This document shows, piece after piece, positions 31,981-50,364 of a stretch of DNA of 64,000 nucleotides. The notes below the pieces were generated by a model. It was not told where the DNA came from and did not search any database. It worked only from the letters and a program-made list of their open reading frames with translations. This DNA comes from Craterostigma plantagineum. Its lineage: Eukaryota > Streptophyta > Magnoliopsida > Lamiales > Linderniaceae. A program made the translations under genes and the position numbers. The stretch covers positions 310,001-374,000 of the forward strand of contig JAPQWV010000486.1 in the NCBI GenBank assembly GCA_027422505.1. The letters run 5' to 3'. How positions within the stretch are numbered: the stretch's first letter is position 1; every line of letters begins with the position of its first letter.

Positions 31981-32890
31981 TGGTGGTGGTTGAAATTGGG
32001 TGTCTGTCGCCGTCGCCGCCGCTTATGTGGTGGTTGAATTAGGCTGTCGCCGCCGCTTGGCTCGCCATCGGTGTATATATATCATCCGTGCTTGGGATCG
32101 ATTGCAGATCAGCTAAGAAGACTCGTTGTTCGTTTATTTCTTGAGTATAGAGCAAGTCTCGGGAGAGGTGATTAGTTATGCGGCTATTTTTAGTTAATTT
32201 CGTTATTGCACTTAAGTATATTAAATAGGCAATTAGTTATGCTGCTATGTTTAATTAATTTGTGTAATACTTTTCGTAGACTAATATATTAAATAGGTTG
32301 TCTTATAGTAGACAATAAAGTTTATATTTTTAATTAGTATGTTCACTTTAGCTAACAACGACGTTCAGAATCACTTCGTACTAAACTCAGTATAAATGTT
32401 TTTTGGGAAGAAAGTATCGTCTCTTAGCCAACAAAAAAAATTACATTCACTTCAAATTGAATCACATGAACATATGGATTAAAGATATCTCGTGACGAGA
32501 CAATTTATATATTTGGGAGTCCGCTATATATGTCCTCGTACAATTATTAATTACATAAATACCGTTGAGTTAGCTATACTTTCTAAAAGAATAAAATCAC
32601 CACATCGAATTATTCTCTATTAATTTCACCAAATATCACCACACCTTACAATTTCACTTCACCCATCTTTTGCAACACAATTTTGAATTTTTTTTTCTAT
32701 TTTTGAAAAGGATATATTTTTCTTTACACTCTCACTTCCACCCACCGCTTGAAATTCACACAGCCCTCGTCAACATAGGCAGTGGCTGGCATTCTTTTTT
32801 TATTCACATTCCATCGAAAACCATTTTTTTTCATTTCTCCTTTTATTCGTCGGCTAATTGAGATAGTATTTCAATCCCATTATCTTAGAA
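31981..32890. other. Divergent promoter region, RING gene and cytochrome b5
   Basis: It contains the TATA box of the RING gene (minus strand, 32074-32082) and the 5' leader of the cytochrome b5 gene. No other gene seen. Confidence 0.45.
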
Positions 32891-34035
32891 ATGTCAAAAG
32901 TTTATTCATTGGCGGAGGTTTCCCAGCACAACACGAACGAGGATTGTTGGCTGATCATTGGTGGAAAGGTATCTAATCTAACGCCCTACGATTTTAAAGC
33001 TTGGATCTTTTTTTTTTCTTTAGCCTTTATGGTTCCGTACAATATTTATTCATGTTAATACTTGGATCTGTTAAAGATTGAATTTTGATCAATTTCTTCT
33101 TCTTTTTGGATGTGGGCTCTGCCTCAATGTATCTTTTCTTCTTTTCCGTTGGCTGTTTTCTTATGTTATTAGCTCAATCTCTGATTTCCCCCAACCAATA
33201 TTAGTGCTGCTATAGTTTGTGTTATTGTATCAGATCTCTGTTGCTTTATTGAATCTGTTTCGAATTCTGATTTCGACGTGGAAAAGAAAAGGAAAAGTGG
33301 AATTGTACGACACGTGAAGCGTAATGTACAATGATTTAATGCATATGACCACACTTTCCTTTTCTTTTATCGCCCTTCTTTTGTACGTACAAAACGAAAT
33401 ATTCGTATTTGGATTGCCCCAAAATTCTTCATTATCTGGAGATTTTTTTCATACGAAATATCTGGGATGGTTATAAATTCTTCAGGGCTGCCTCTTGGCT
33501 TAGTATCAATGGATTAGTATCAATATTGGAAATTATATACAGATCCATCTTTTTTTCTGTGACATATGCAAGTGCTATGTATATATCTCATAATATTTTC
33601 ATTCGAATAGGTTTACGACGTGACTAAGTTCTTGGACGACCATCCAGGCGGCGATGAAGTTCTGGTCACTTCTACAGGTTAAAAATCTTCTGTAATAAAA
33701 TCCTCTGCTCTAAGTAAATTAATCATCAGGATTTTCACATTGCTATTCTTTTTTTCTTTTTTGCAGGGAAAGATGCAACTGATGATTTCGAAGACGTAGG
33801 CCACAGCGCGGCGGCAAGGGCAATGTTGGAAGAATATTACGTCGGAGAAATCGATTCGTCGACTATTAACGCAAAGTCAGCATCATCGTACGCTCTTCCC
33901 AAACAAGATTCTCAAGCCAACAACAGCCAAGAAAAGTCCAACGGTTTCTTCGTAAAGCTTCTTCAGTTCTTAGTTCCTCTCGCAATTCTCGGGCTCGCCT
34001 TTGGCGTTCGTTTCTACACCAAGTCCTCGCCTTGA
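32891..34035 (+). CDS. CB5: Cytochrome b5, ER membrane-anchored
   Basis: An electron donor to desaturases, hydroxylases and P450s on the ER surface. Exons 32891-32968, 33611-33677 and 33767-34035 give 137 residues. The haem-binding core has [10 protein letters not shown] and, after [15 protein letters not shown], so both axial His ligands are present. A C-terminal hydrophobic helix ([20 protein letters not shown]) followed by RFYTKSSP is the tail anchor. Confidence 0.95.
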
Positions 34036-34713
34036 GATCAAAGAAATAGACACACACACACACACACAAAAGGGAGTTTTGATTCGCCGAACATCCCTCA
34101 CTAATTTTTCTGCTAAAATCATATACCCTTTGGATGGATACTAATCTTGCCCTTTGAAGCTATCTTGTTTTTTTTTTTTCTTTTCTTTTCGGTTTGTGTT
34201 CGTCTTGCGAGCTGTGATGCGTATTGGGCTTTTACCAGGCGACGTTTTTATTCACTTCGTCGGCGTTTTCTGTCTTTCCTTCGATTTTTTTTTTCAGACA
34301 AGATGATTACTTCATTGTTCTTACAGTCGCACTAAGTAACAACTCGTGTAAAAAAAAAACTCGACGTCGAGAAAAAAAAAAAAAAGCGACCACGCCCGAC
34401 GAGCTACTCAAAGGCCATAGAAACAGCAGTAGTGAATATCCATTTATTCCAATGCCTGCATGCCAAGAACAAAGAGACAGAAAGCAATCCAAAATGCAAA
34501 GATATTATTTCATCCTTTCAACTTCGAATCGATACGAACAATGATCGATATATTATCCGACGTTATCCGAAATCTTTACATCCTCGACCACTTGGCATTC
34601 TTCGTCCCAAAAACGATCGAAGCCAAGCCCTCTTTTATATAACTTTTTTTGGTGAGACTATCTTCCTTCCCCTTCTCCTCCTTCGATTCTTACAAGAACA
34701 TAAGAAAGGAAAA

Positions 34714-35190
34714 ATGGGAGTCCTAACGAAGAAAAAAAACAAGAAAGAAGCTGAAGTGTTAAAGATAGTACACCCCAAGCACGTCTTAATATTCGACGAG
34801 CCCGTCCCTGCTTATGAGATCATAAAGAGGTACCCGAGGCACTGCATTACGAGGCCAGACTTTTTCGATTTTCCATGGATCGTCGTAAGCCCAGAATCCA
34901 TACTAATGCCTGGAAAAGTCTTCTACCTCGTCCCTTATCGCACCGTGGATTCTCTCATGAAATCCAAGAGAAACCAACTATGTCCTTTTAATAATAAAAA
35001 CAACGGCGATTCGTGGAATAGGTCTCCTTTCCAAGGTGGCGGTGATTTTTTGCCTTTTGAAAGCCTTGGCGAAGAAGGAGTGGAGATTCGTAATATGATT
35101 GTTGTCAAGTCTTGTATGAGGAGGATGGATAGTGAGAGGAAGAATCTTCGGTTGAAGGTGAGCTTTGCGTCTCCTTGGGCGCGTTATTGA
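34714..35190 (+). CDS. PADRE (DUF4228) domain protein
   Basis: A single-exon 158-residue protein. The start MGVLTKKKNKKEAEVLKIVH fits the family: position 2 Gly and a conserved N-terminal segment with KIVHPKHVLIF. Then follow YEIIKRYPRHCITRPDFFDF and PESILMPGKVFYLVPYRTVD, the family core. The Gly at position 2 could be myristoylated. A TATA box (TATATAA, 34636-34642) is 72 bp upstream. PADRE genes respond to pathogens and abiotic stress; mechanism unknown. Confidence 0.87.
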   Translation: MGVLTKKKNKKEAEVLKIVHPKHVLIFDEPVPAYEIIKRYPRHCITRPDFFDFPWIVVSPESILMPGKVFYLVPYRTVDSLMKSKRNQLCPFNNKNNGDSWNRSPFQGGGDFLPFESLGEEGVEIRNMIVVKSCMRRMDSERKNLRLKVSFASPWARY

Positions 35191-35501
35191 CCATTTTGAT
35201 TGTGTGTGTGTGTGAGCCATGGCTGGTGTTTCTCCTAGTTGGTGTGTATTTTTCTTTTCTTAAACAATTATATGTTTGTAATACTGAATACGAGGATGTG
35301 AATTTTGTAACGTATATAGTAGCAGTGTATAACAGTAGTAAAAGCTGTTATTGTTCGTTATTTTCACTCTCGACGGTTTTTCAAAGCACAGTTTTTTCCC
35401 TCTCTGTTTAAGAGTAAGGCCACACTCGAACTCTCATCGTAAGTGTTTTCAAGATCGAATCATACACTTTCTATTGAGATAGAAGAAGAGAAGGGAAAAA
35501 A

Positions 35502-36726
35502 ATGGAGAAAGGAAAAGGCAAATTCATCAACGACAACGACGAACTGCCTGGCAATTCTGATAATGATGATTCTGCGATGAACTTACCTCTCAAGGGCAAT
35601 CGTGAAGTTGTTGTCGGCCAAATCCCGCCAAGAACTGACGAGCAACGCAGGTCTAAAGATGATGATACCGCCAGCTCGAATTCCAGGTATTTCTATTTGT
35701 AGTTCATATGATTCGATAAAACTGCACTTCAAAGGTTAGGTCTTTTACAGTATATTTGGTTTCTTCTTGATCATTATCTTGATGATACCGTACAAACCTT
35801 AGTATACAGTTTCGAGGAGGGTTTTTGATCAGTATATATATTCTCCAGGTTTTGCCATGGTCTATTTTCCCCCACCCTTCTTTACACATGTTTTTCAATT
35901 GATCGATCTCAGCAATGCATGAAATAGTATTAGGGAGTTAAATTAAGTACGTATTTCTCATCTCGTTTTCTTGATATCATCATAAATCTAGTACGCTAGT
36001 GCGATAATCAATTTCTGCTATTCCGAGTTTTTCCCATTTGAAAAAATGCATACTTTGCGTTTCTTGGGACTGATATGACACAATGATGATTAGGGTTTTC
36101 CCTACGCCTATTTGTTTTCTCCATTTGAGAATGATTAGGTTTTTCTGTGTAGATATACTTGTTTCTCCAGATCTATTTCTCTAGTTTTTCGAAAATGCAC
36201 CCACACAATACTAAGTTTTCTTCAACTAATCTCATGGTACAATTAGGATTATAGGTTTTTAATTGTCTGTAATAAACACTTCCTTTTCTCTCCATTTCAT
36301 CTCAGAATGCTTCCATTATCATCCATTTGCTTCTCTACCTCTCTAACAAGCGCCGATATCTCGCGCTCACGCCTCGTTCTTCGACCCGAATCTGCAAACA
36401 GAATAACCGACTGCACTAAACTCGCTAAGAGCTCTCATAACGGTCGGCCGAAGAAGATTCTTACAGTGGTCGACCCGAAAGAAAGGAGTTACAGAATGGT
36501 GTTGTTATCCAACGAAGGTAATAATAATGGCGAGGATGAAACTACCTTTTCTATAGCAGGAGATTTGGGTAAGTTCATAGAGGAAAATCAGCTTAAGGTC
36601 GGCGATTTCTTAACGTTTTACAAGGCTAATAGCGACGATTCTTCGAACGATGGAGACTACTTTGTGATCAAGTTCTTCCGTAGGCCGAAAGTTGTCATTC
36701 CTCCTTCGTATGACGAAGAGGAATGA
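35502..36726 (+). CDS. B3-like DNA-binding domain protein
   Basis: Exons 35502-35686 and 36306-36726 give 201 residues. Exon 1 is acidic and low-complexity. Exon 2 has a B3-type fold: FSTSLTSADISRSRLVLRPE, then the strand KKILTVVDPKERSYRMVLLS, and FIEENQLKVGDFLTFYKAN with YFVIKFFRRPK at the end. The order of these blocks matches B3 proteins of the REM type or At2g/At3g small B3 class. The DNA target is unknown. I am confident of the fold, less of the subgroup. Confidence 0.75.
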
Positions 36727-37230
36727 TGAAGATATTCGTCACGCCGAAATCCTCAAGTCTTGGGTAGATTTTGTTGCTTCATAATAGTGGAAGAAAGAAA
36801 CCTCTTTGTTCATTGATCACATTCACATGTCTGATTTTTAGTTTTTTCCCTTCGTATTGGTGGAGTTTATAATCAAATCTTCTCACTCTCAATTCTGGCA
36901 AACAACGAGCAAAATTTAAAAGCTGGAAAGACTCGAAAACTATTTACAATAAGACATACCAACAAAAGATTAAACGTCATCTGAAATGTACATTTTAAAG
37001 AAATGCTACCCCTTATACCTTGAAAATGTCATAACCTAAAATCCTTTAGTTACCACTTATTTTTACCACTCCTCGGACAAAGACACACTTTTGACCTAAA
37101 ATTATTATACCAAATTAAGCAACTGAAAAGTAGAATAGAAACACTTTATCCAGCTTAAAAAATTATCATATAAGCATATCATAATTATTATTTACCCTTA
37201 AAGACCACAGCACCTTTATAATATGCATCC
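36727..37230. other. Convergent 3' flanks of the B3 and helicase genes
   Basis: Untranslated 3' ends of two converging genes; nothing else seen. Confidence 0.45.
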
Positions 37231-39782
<2,552 letters not shown>

Positions 39783-40685
39783 ATCGAAAGTTCCCTGAAT
39801 TTCAGAAAGTCCACCGCCCACAAAGATTACCAAAATTCCCCTCAATTTGACAGAAATTCAGCTTTCATGTACCGTAAGTCGTCACAATCCACCAACCTTC
39901 AAAAAAAAAATAATCCTGATCACAAACAAAAAAGAACAGGTGAACAACACAATTCACGATTAAGCTACAAAGAAGATGAAGCGAACGCGCACAACAAACA
40001 AACGTATATCCGCAAGCTAGACCTAAAAAAGGAAACGACGCAAAATTCTATGCATAGAACCAGCAACAAATCAAAACGAACATGAATCACGCCGACATTG
40101 CACAGGCACAGACATATTAACAGGCATCATTTGATTGTAAATAGCACATACAATGTAGCAACCCTAAATTCTGCGATCTTAGGCGCCGTTCTCAATCATC
40201 ATTCACCTGCGTAATGCTATTTTTTTCTCTCTCTTATTTAGTATTTCGCGGGTATATATGCACACATATATATGTATATATATAATATCTAATCTGTTTG
40301 ATGTTGGCGTCTACGCTAAATGCCCGATGAAACGCGTATTATGGATTTCATGGGTGGCCAATCTGTATCCGAGCAATATCGTAGCACATATACCATTTAA
40401 CCAATAAAACTCATTTTTTAATAAATAAAAAATAATTACTCAAAGTAGGATGCACAAAATGGCAAATTGAGTTTAGTACATAACCATATTTCAATAGTAC
40501 AAAGAGGCAAAATGAGTTTAGTTGCAAATTGCAAGTGTTCGCTCGTGAGTTAATTTGGGGAGGTGGACGAAAACCTATTCATTTCTGTTGTGTGTTTGTG
40601 CTTTGCAACATCGCGGGCAGCGATTAAGGGTTTCAGCAGATTATATTGGAGCGATTTTGGCAGATTGTGATCTCAGACGGCGAAG
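39783..40685. other. Divergent promoter region, helicase and GOT1
   Basis: 5' leaders and promoters of two divergent housekeeping genes. A (TA/CA)n-like run lies near 40251-40290. No further gene seen. Confidence 0.45.
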
Positions 40686-42042
40686 ATGATGTCATTCGAG
40701 ATGAACGATCGGAAAAGTGAGTTAATCGCAAAGTCGTCTCATCGTTTACACCGATAAATCGTGGTTAAATTTGCCCGGTTTCACTCTTGTTTGGAGATTT
40801 AGATTGTTTCTCATCTAGTCCGTGTTTGCTTCGCTGTATGAATGAATTGTGGATCAAGTGACAAGGGGACTACTAAGATGAGAGCAGTATTGGGGATTTT
40901 CCAATGTTTTGATGAAATTTATGTGTAATTACACTTATGCAGAAATTGGACTTGGTTTGACGGGATTTGGAGTGTTCTTTTCATTTCTCGGGATAATTTT
41001 CTTCTTCGATAAGGGACTAATTGCAATGGGAAACGTGAGTATTTTTCTCTTTTCTTTTCCCTGGTGATAAACATTGATCAATATTTTGAGCTTCATTTGT
41101 AATTTTTCTGCTGCACATGTAGATCCTTTTCGTCTCAGGCGTGGCATTAACTATTGGACTAAAATCATCTGCCCAGTTCTTCATGAAACGCTCTAATTTC
41201 AAGGTATCCTGCTAAACTGTTAGAGTCTATTGTTTGCTTCCTTCTTTGTCACTGATTAGTTCGCACTATGTTCATTTCAGGGAACGATTTCGTTTGGTAT
41301 TGGCTTCTTTTTGGTGGTCATTGGATGGCCTGTGATAGGAATGATCGTTGAGGCATATGGATTTGTTGTACTTTTCAGGTTTAGTGCTTTTAAATTATTT
41401 TTTTATCACGACTGTTAGCCTAAGCCTTAAGTTTTAATTGTCTATTATTGCTTTTCGCAGCGGTTTCTGGCCCACACTCGCCGTTTTCTTGCAGAAGATT
41501 CCCATTATTGGCTGGGTGTTCCAACAGCCTTTTATAAGATCGGTATGTCCACTGGATCTTTGTTGAATTTGTTATGGTGATTTCTCTGCTTGTCTTTCTG
41601 AAAATATAACAATAAAATGTCAGTATGCCTTGTGCAACTTTTGTTATGGTTATGTTCATCTCGTTGATGTTACTCTTGGGAGCCTGGGATGTTTCCATTA
41701 TGATTGGATAGGTAAACTCCATTATGTTCATCGCTGGCGCTGGGGTATAATTAGGCTTACTGATGGATCTTAGATATCTGGGACAATTTGTGTTGACCAG
41801 AACTTAATGCACACTCAATTGGTAACTTATCCTCTATTCGAGGGATCATGTTATTGATGCCCTCTTACAAGTTTGATATAATTATAGAATATGAGCTCGT
41901 ATCTGTCTTAAAATCCTCAGTTTTGCCTCTTTTTAAATTGAATCATCTGTAAAAATTTCATTATATCACTTATATTCTCATTTTCTAACAATGTTTTTTG
42001 CAGTTTCTTGATCGCTATCGTGGTAAACGAGTGCCCGTGTAG
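40686..42042 (+). CDS. GOT1: GOT1 vesicle transport protein
   Basis: A small ER/Golgi membrane protein that supports COPII transport. Six exons (40686-40716, 40943-41034, 41123-41203, 41281-41378, 41461-41542, 42004-42042) give 140 residues, the usual length. Four hydrophobic segments are visible: TGFGVFFSFLGIIFFFD, ILFVSGVALTIGL, ISFGIGFFLVVIGWPVIGMI and FWPTLAVFL. The family-specific end QKIPIIGWVFQQPFIRS and the basic tail DRYRGKRVPV are present. Confidence 0.94.
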
Positions 42043-42345
42043 GTTCATGTATGGCATTTGCAACCCGCTTGTGTAAATTTGATCAGCAGTTTGGCGTTGG
42101 CATGGATTGAAGTATGGTTGGTGCTCGCGCTTTGGCAAGAAGTGCTTTGATTTAGGAGCTTATTACTCTGTTGTTTCTGCATTTCTTTCTGTAATCGAAA
42201 TTTGGGAAAATTCAATTTTCTACAATAGCAAGAGATATATCGATCTGTGTTTCCATTTGGTGTATGGTTTGGTTTATAGGCCTTATAGATCAAGATTTAC
42301 AGTCAACCACAAGAGTATATTACAGTGATTTTGGTTTATACTTTG

Positions 42346-43533
<1,188 letters not shown>

Positions 43534-44535
43534 CCTTTTACTAAGATTCAGTAAATTTTCCCTCACAGAAAATGTAAACTAATCAGCAGAACATTTACTC
43601 AATCTCATCTCAAATCAACCATTCTACATAAACCCTCAACGAAACCATCGAAATTGCATCATAACCCTAGAGGCTTCGAAAAATTTCCCCAATCACGCAC
43701 AGCAATAGAGGAAACAACAATACGGAAAAAACGACATATACTCGCGGAACTCCGAGAATTACACTCTAGCAGGGTATAAGTAATCAACAGAGATAAAATT
43801 TCTGAAACATATCGTGCTCTAAAGGTAGGAAATTGCACCTGAAAACAAAAAGATGTCAGTACGTCGTCGTTCTTCGCTTATATATTGATGGGCCTGAGTT
43901 TGAGCATATGGGCCCAATAAGCTTCGTATATAGTTCAGTTCAGAAACTTATTACCAACGAAAATGATTTTCTTATATTTATTTTCATAATTGATCATTTA
44001 TTCAAAGTTGAGGCATATAGGTGGTAGTAGTGTGGAAGAGTTGGGACAAGACTCGTCACAAGAAGAAAGAAAATATCCGTTGTAAGAGAAGCCATGAAAT
44101 CCAGTGAAAGTGATATGCTGCTTTAACAGAGAATCCAATTCAAATCTGAATTGAGTTGTAATAACTAATTTTGGCGGCAACGCTTATCTGTTTCTGTAAT
44201 TTCCCAGGAAAAAAGTCCCCATTATCGTCAAACTTAGTACGTGGGACATGGATATCGATGACTTATTTATTGCCTTTGTCGTTTTGTGCCTTCAAAACGA
44301 AGCAAGAAGACGTAATTGATCAAACGATGTTGTGATTGCTCTCAAACAATGTTCGAAATTCCTTTTTTTTTTTTCTCTTTTATGATTATACGGTGGGAAC
44401 AAAAAGATGGGTTTCCGAGATTCATTAATTCTTGACTTGAATGAGAGAAAAAACGGTGGGATTTCGTCATGCTTTTATCTCTTCTCACTTGAATTTCTTT
44501 CTGTCTTGAAGCGGTTTCTTTTGGGCATTTGATCC
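43534..44535. other. Intergenic, COP10 5' side and next promoter
   Basis: Leader and promoter of COP10 (-) and promoter of the following gene (+), whose TATATATAT box is at 44536-44544. No gene recognised. Confidence 0.45.
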
Positions 44536-44630
44536 TATATATATCCACTGCCTTCTTCTTCCTCTATGATGCTCTGTTTTCATGGTTTCTGAAAACTCGA
44601 GTGTTCTAATTTGATTCAGCAAGCTCAAAC

Positions 44631-44681
44631 ATGTCTGCTGTGGAGGAGTGCATAAATATCTCAACTCATGATCTTCAGTTG

Positions 44682-44724
<43 letters not shown>

Positions 44725-45567
44725 AATTCTTGTTTTTAAGGTTTGTAAACCTCAGGTACAGAATCGAGTAGAACGCTGTCTCCAGCATTACATGCACAAA
44801 AGGGAAGCCATCGAAGCTCTTTCAATGAATGACAACATCGACCCAACTGTTACAGATCTAAGTAAAGTCATCTTCTTTTTTCCTCCATTTTTCCGCTTAT
44901 GATAATTCAACAATATCAAGAATGCACAGAATAGGTATGTGAGGAAGGACTCTCATTATTTCATTCATATATCAGTTTGGCAGCGGCTCGAAGAACAAAA
45001 CCCAGAATTCTTCAAGGCTTATTACCTGAAACTGCTGGTCAAGGACCAAATCATGGAATTCAACAGATTGCTCTCCAAGCAGGTCGACCTCATGCGTCGA
45101 ACTGAACCTTTTCCTACATGTAATGGATCATCAAAAAACGTTTCCCCTCGTAAGAAGAACATACATGCTCTTAACACTTGGATCAAACATCACTCAGCCA
45201 TCTTTCTCAGATTATTTCTTGATCAAGCACTTGAATATCTTACAGTGCAGCAGCTTACAGTCCACCCCAGTACGAGCACTGTGTACAGTCATAGCCCTAA
45301 CTTGGGATTGGCTCGAGCCTCGAATGGGAGTATCCATGGGGCAGATTACGGAGCTATTTCGCAGTTCGACTTCTGCTGCCCGCCTATGGTCGGCGATGCT
45401 TGCATGTCTCCTTGTGTTTCTGCTTCTGCTGATGTGCACCGTCGTCATCTGAACGATGATCTTTTGAGCGGAGATTGTTCCTCATATGGATTCTTGCCGC
45501 AGATTCCTACAAATCTCAGCTTCTCTGAGTTGACAGATGCTGATGATTTCCCCAATAGTAGTTCTGG

Positions 45568-45609
<42 letters not shown>

Positions 45610-45954
45610 ATATATATATATACACACACACGCACATATATATGAGAGTTCTGCTATGCAATTCATGTGTTTAAGTTTGTACAGTAGCAGGCCTACTAGG
45701 GAGTTACTCAAGGCCTCACTTCATGGCACCTGAAGCAAACGGTTTCGTCCATATGAATGGTAAATAAATATATCAGTTATATCGTTTCGAGTTTCGATAT
45801 TGCTTGTAATAAAAATAGATGATTCTGATCGTTTTTTTTTTTTTTTGGTTTAGAAAACATGGAGAGATTGAACCCTGAAGGTGGAAACTTGATATACCAG
45901 CCTTTTGATGGTGACTGTGATCAGGCTTCTCAGCTTGTTACTTTACATAAATAG
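44631..45954 (+). CDS. Plant-specific TIGR01589 (A_thal_3526) domain protein
   Basis: Six exons (44631-44681, 44756-44861, 44976-45139, 45251-45566, 45685-45759, 45854-45954) give 270 residues. The domain lies at residues about 18-75: VQNRVERCLQHYMHKREAIE then LIWQRLEEQNPEFFKAYYLK and LVKDQIMEFNRLL. The rest is low-complexity with Ser, Asn and His and no known motif. The join of exons 3 and 4 uses a weak GTTTCC donor and is the least certain. Introns 1 and 4 both begin GTAC followed by a (CT)n run. The family's function is unknown. Confidence 0.82.
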
Positions 45955-46269
45955 GTTTCTTAGGTTTGATTGTATTCTCTGGTTTGTATTATAAAAATTG
46001 CGAACTAGCACTGTAACTAAATCCAAAACACACCCCATTAAACACAAAACCAAATAACTACAAGGGATAAGAATATGTCATAAGATAACAAGGAAGAGAA
46101 ATTTCAAGAAAACACCCAACAAGCACACAGACAAATTCATACCATTCATCAGCAAAAGGAGGGAGAGAAAAGGAGAAACAAGAGTACAAGGCAGAGAAAC
46201 AAAGCGCGTACTTATATATAAACACAAAAGGGGGCTGAAGTTTTCTTACTAGCATACCATCAATCACTT

Positions 46270-48095
<1,826 letters not shown>

Positions 48096-48490
48096 CCTTC
48101 TTCCTTCACCAACAATTCTTCCTTCAGATCTTAAACGAATGGGATAAGAAACGCCCGAAGCTCTCCTCCCTTTCTCTCTCTATGTATGGAGCTCTTTGTT
48201 GGTGCAGATTGATTGATTTGAGCTTGCGATCTTTCTCTTCCCTCTAATATCAAAATATATCTCTCCTCTTGGGCAGCTAATAATAGCTAATGCGTGACTG
48301 TGTTGACGGGAAATAGAAAAAAAAATTAATACAAAAAGAATAAAGAATTTCACTAGTGGTCCCGCCACCTCATACGTGGCCCACTTATTCGTCATCTATG
48401 AGTTGGCTTCTGTACACCACCGACGGTAAAATTACAAACTACCCAAAATGCCCGCGAACTATGATATTGAATTCACCTATTATTTGGAAC

Positions 48491-48600
48491 ATTAAAACCT
48501 CTCTAAATTAATAGCATTGCCACTATTAATTTTTATTAATTTAGAAATATATTAATATATCGACAAAAAATAATATTATTTTAATTAAAAAATTGTAAAT
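48491..48600. repeat. AT-rich inverted-repeat fragment, possible transposon relic
   Basis: CTCTCTAAATTAATA is followed within about 50 bp by the inverted TATTAATTTAGA. Similar short elements are common in dicot intergenic DNA. No duplicated target site is visible, so this is weak. Confidence 0.3.
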
Positions 48601-49179
48601 TCAATAATTTTTGGTCCATGCCTCCGGCGAACTGAAATTCAGAAGGCTTAGTCATGAAATGAAAATGAGTTTCATATTCACTTTAAATTGGATTTAATTA
48701 GAGAATCAAAACTTAAGTTACGTGAGGATGGTAATATATTGTTATGAATTGGGACACAGAATTGACCCGACCGAGTTGTCCCATGTGAAAGCTGATCATG
48801 AAAAATCCTGATATTAATTCTTTTCCCATTATTTGTAAGATAATAAATATAAAAAAAAAAACTTGATAACGATATAAAGAACCCTTGGAGAATCCGCATC
48901 GTCGTCCAAAAAGAGAAGAGAAGATAAGGTCTTTAGCAGATATCTCAAAGTTTTCTGTAACTTGTAATAAAAAATACAATCCAAGTTGAGCCCATAAATT
49001 GCAACATGTAATTAAATAATGATGATTTAATGACATAATTCATGTGATGAACGTTAGAGTTAGTTTTGCTGCAATTATGAAGATGGCTTTGGCATTCTGA
49101 GGCGGCACTTCAAATGCTTTTATTATATTCTTATTCACTCCATTTATGTATCATTTGTGCATTCAAGAATGACATTTAC

Positions 49180-49706
49180 GAGCATCTCCAACTCAAAGTA
49201 TAAATATACAGTTAATTTTCCACAATAATACAGTTACTATACTACAATGCTTCTACTCCAACCCGCAATCTCTATTTTCTACACAAATTTTTAATTCAAC
49301 CCATTAACTCTATTTTACACTAAAAATCAAATTCATATATATTACTATCATAATTCGCTTATCAAACTTTATATTATAATGATTAAAAGTAAATATGTAT
49401 AACTATTAATATTTAAAATATAAGTATGAAATTAACATATTGTTTAACTATAATTTATTAAATTAAAATGAATGAAATAAAAGAACATTAATATTATTTT
49501 TACGTTTATTATTATAGTTTTTTATATTAAATAAATATAAATAAATCGAAAATACAACTCTATTTTGTATGAAATTGTTTGTACTTTAGAACTAGAGTTT
49601 TTCTGTTAATCAATATAATATTAATGTTAAATATAGAGTATCATTAGAGTAGAGACAGACTACATCTTTTGCGTTTTACACAAAAATAAATTAATTGGAG
49701 ATGCTC
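49180..49706. mobile_element. MITE-like element with GAGCATCTCCAA terminal inverted repeats
   Basis: GAGCATCTCCAACT at 49180 and its inverted partner AATTGGAGATGCTC ending at 49706 bound a 527-bp AT-rich, non-coding interval. The match extends one base further out on both sides (C and G). I could not see a convincing target-site duplication, so the superfamily (hAT or PIF/Harbinger) is open. Confidence 0.65.
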
Positions 49707-50364
49707 GCTCTGCCAAGATTCGATAATATGAATGACTATCCGAAATGTGTTAATTAGAAATTGAGTTTTGGTCCATGAATGGTTTAGGCCCAAGACCAAC
49801 ATTAATTGGACTTCGAACATGTGAGCAAATTGGGCTTTATATTCGTTTATAAGAAATTGGGCCATGATTTTGTAATACATTCGAACTCGTGCCATGTGTG
49901 CCATCCTTGTTTGGTACAATAGAAGATTAAGGGAGAGAGAATTATACCCGAGCAAATCATGAAAACTCGATATGGTTAAAATTAATAGGACATAATTGAT
50001 ACGTACTAAAAAAAGTATGGGTTGAATTATATTGCGCATAATTTAGGTATGTAAATACAATAAATTGAAAAAAATATACATCGAAAACACTGGGGGTTTA
50101 GTTGAAGTTGAACTGCTGAACGAAAGAACGGACAGAGATAAACGTAGGAAAGCGAAGTTGGATGACAGAAGGAAATATCCTATTATATAAAATAATAATT
50201 TAAAAAAGAATAAGAAAAAGAAAAGAAAGAGGAATTTACGAATCATCAGATTCCAAAATTTATTGTACTATTTGATCGATAGGGTTTTGTTCCCCTTTTT
50301 TTCCTTTGTATCCGTCAGTTCTGTACCGTCGTATTTGATCAGAATCGAGATACCGTCGTTGCCT

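Larger units (their letters stand above)
48096..50364. other. Intergenic, TUA1 promoter and APR-like gene promoter
   Basis: About 2.3 kb, AT-rich, holding the MITE candidate at 49180-49706 and the relic at 48491-48600. No gene supported. Confidence 0.45.
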
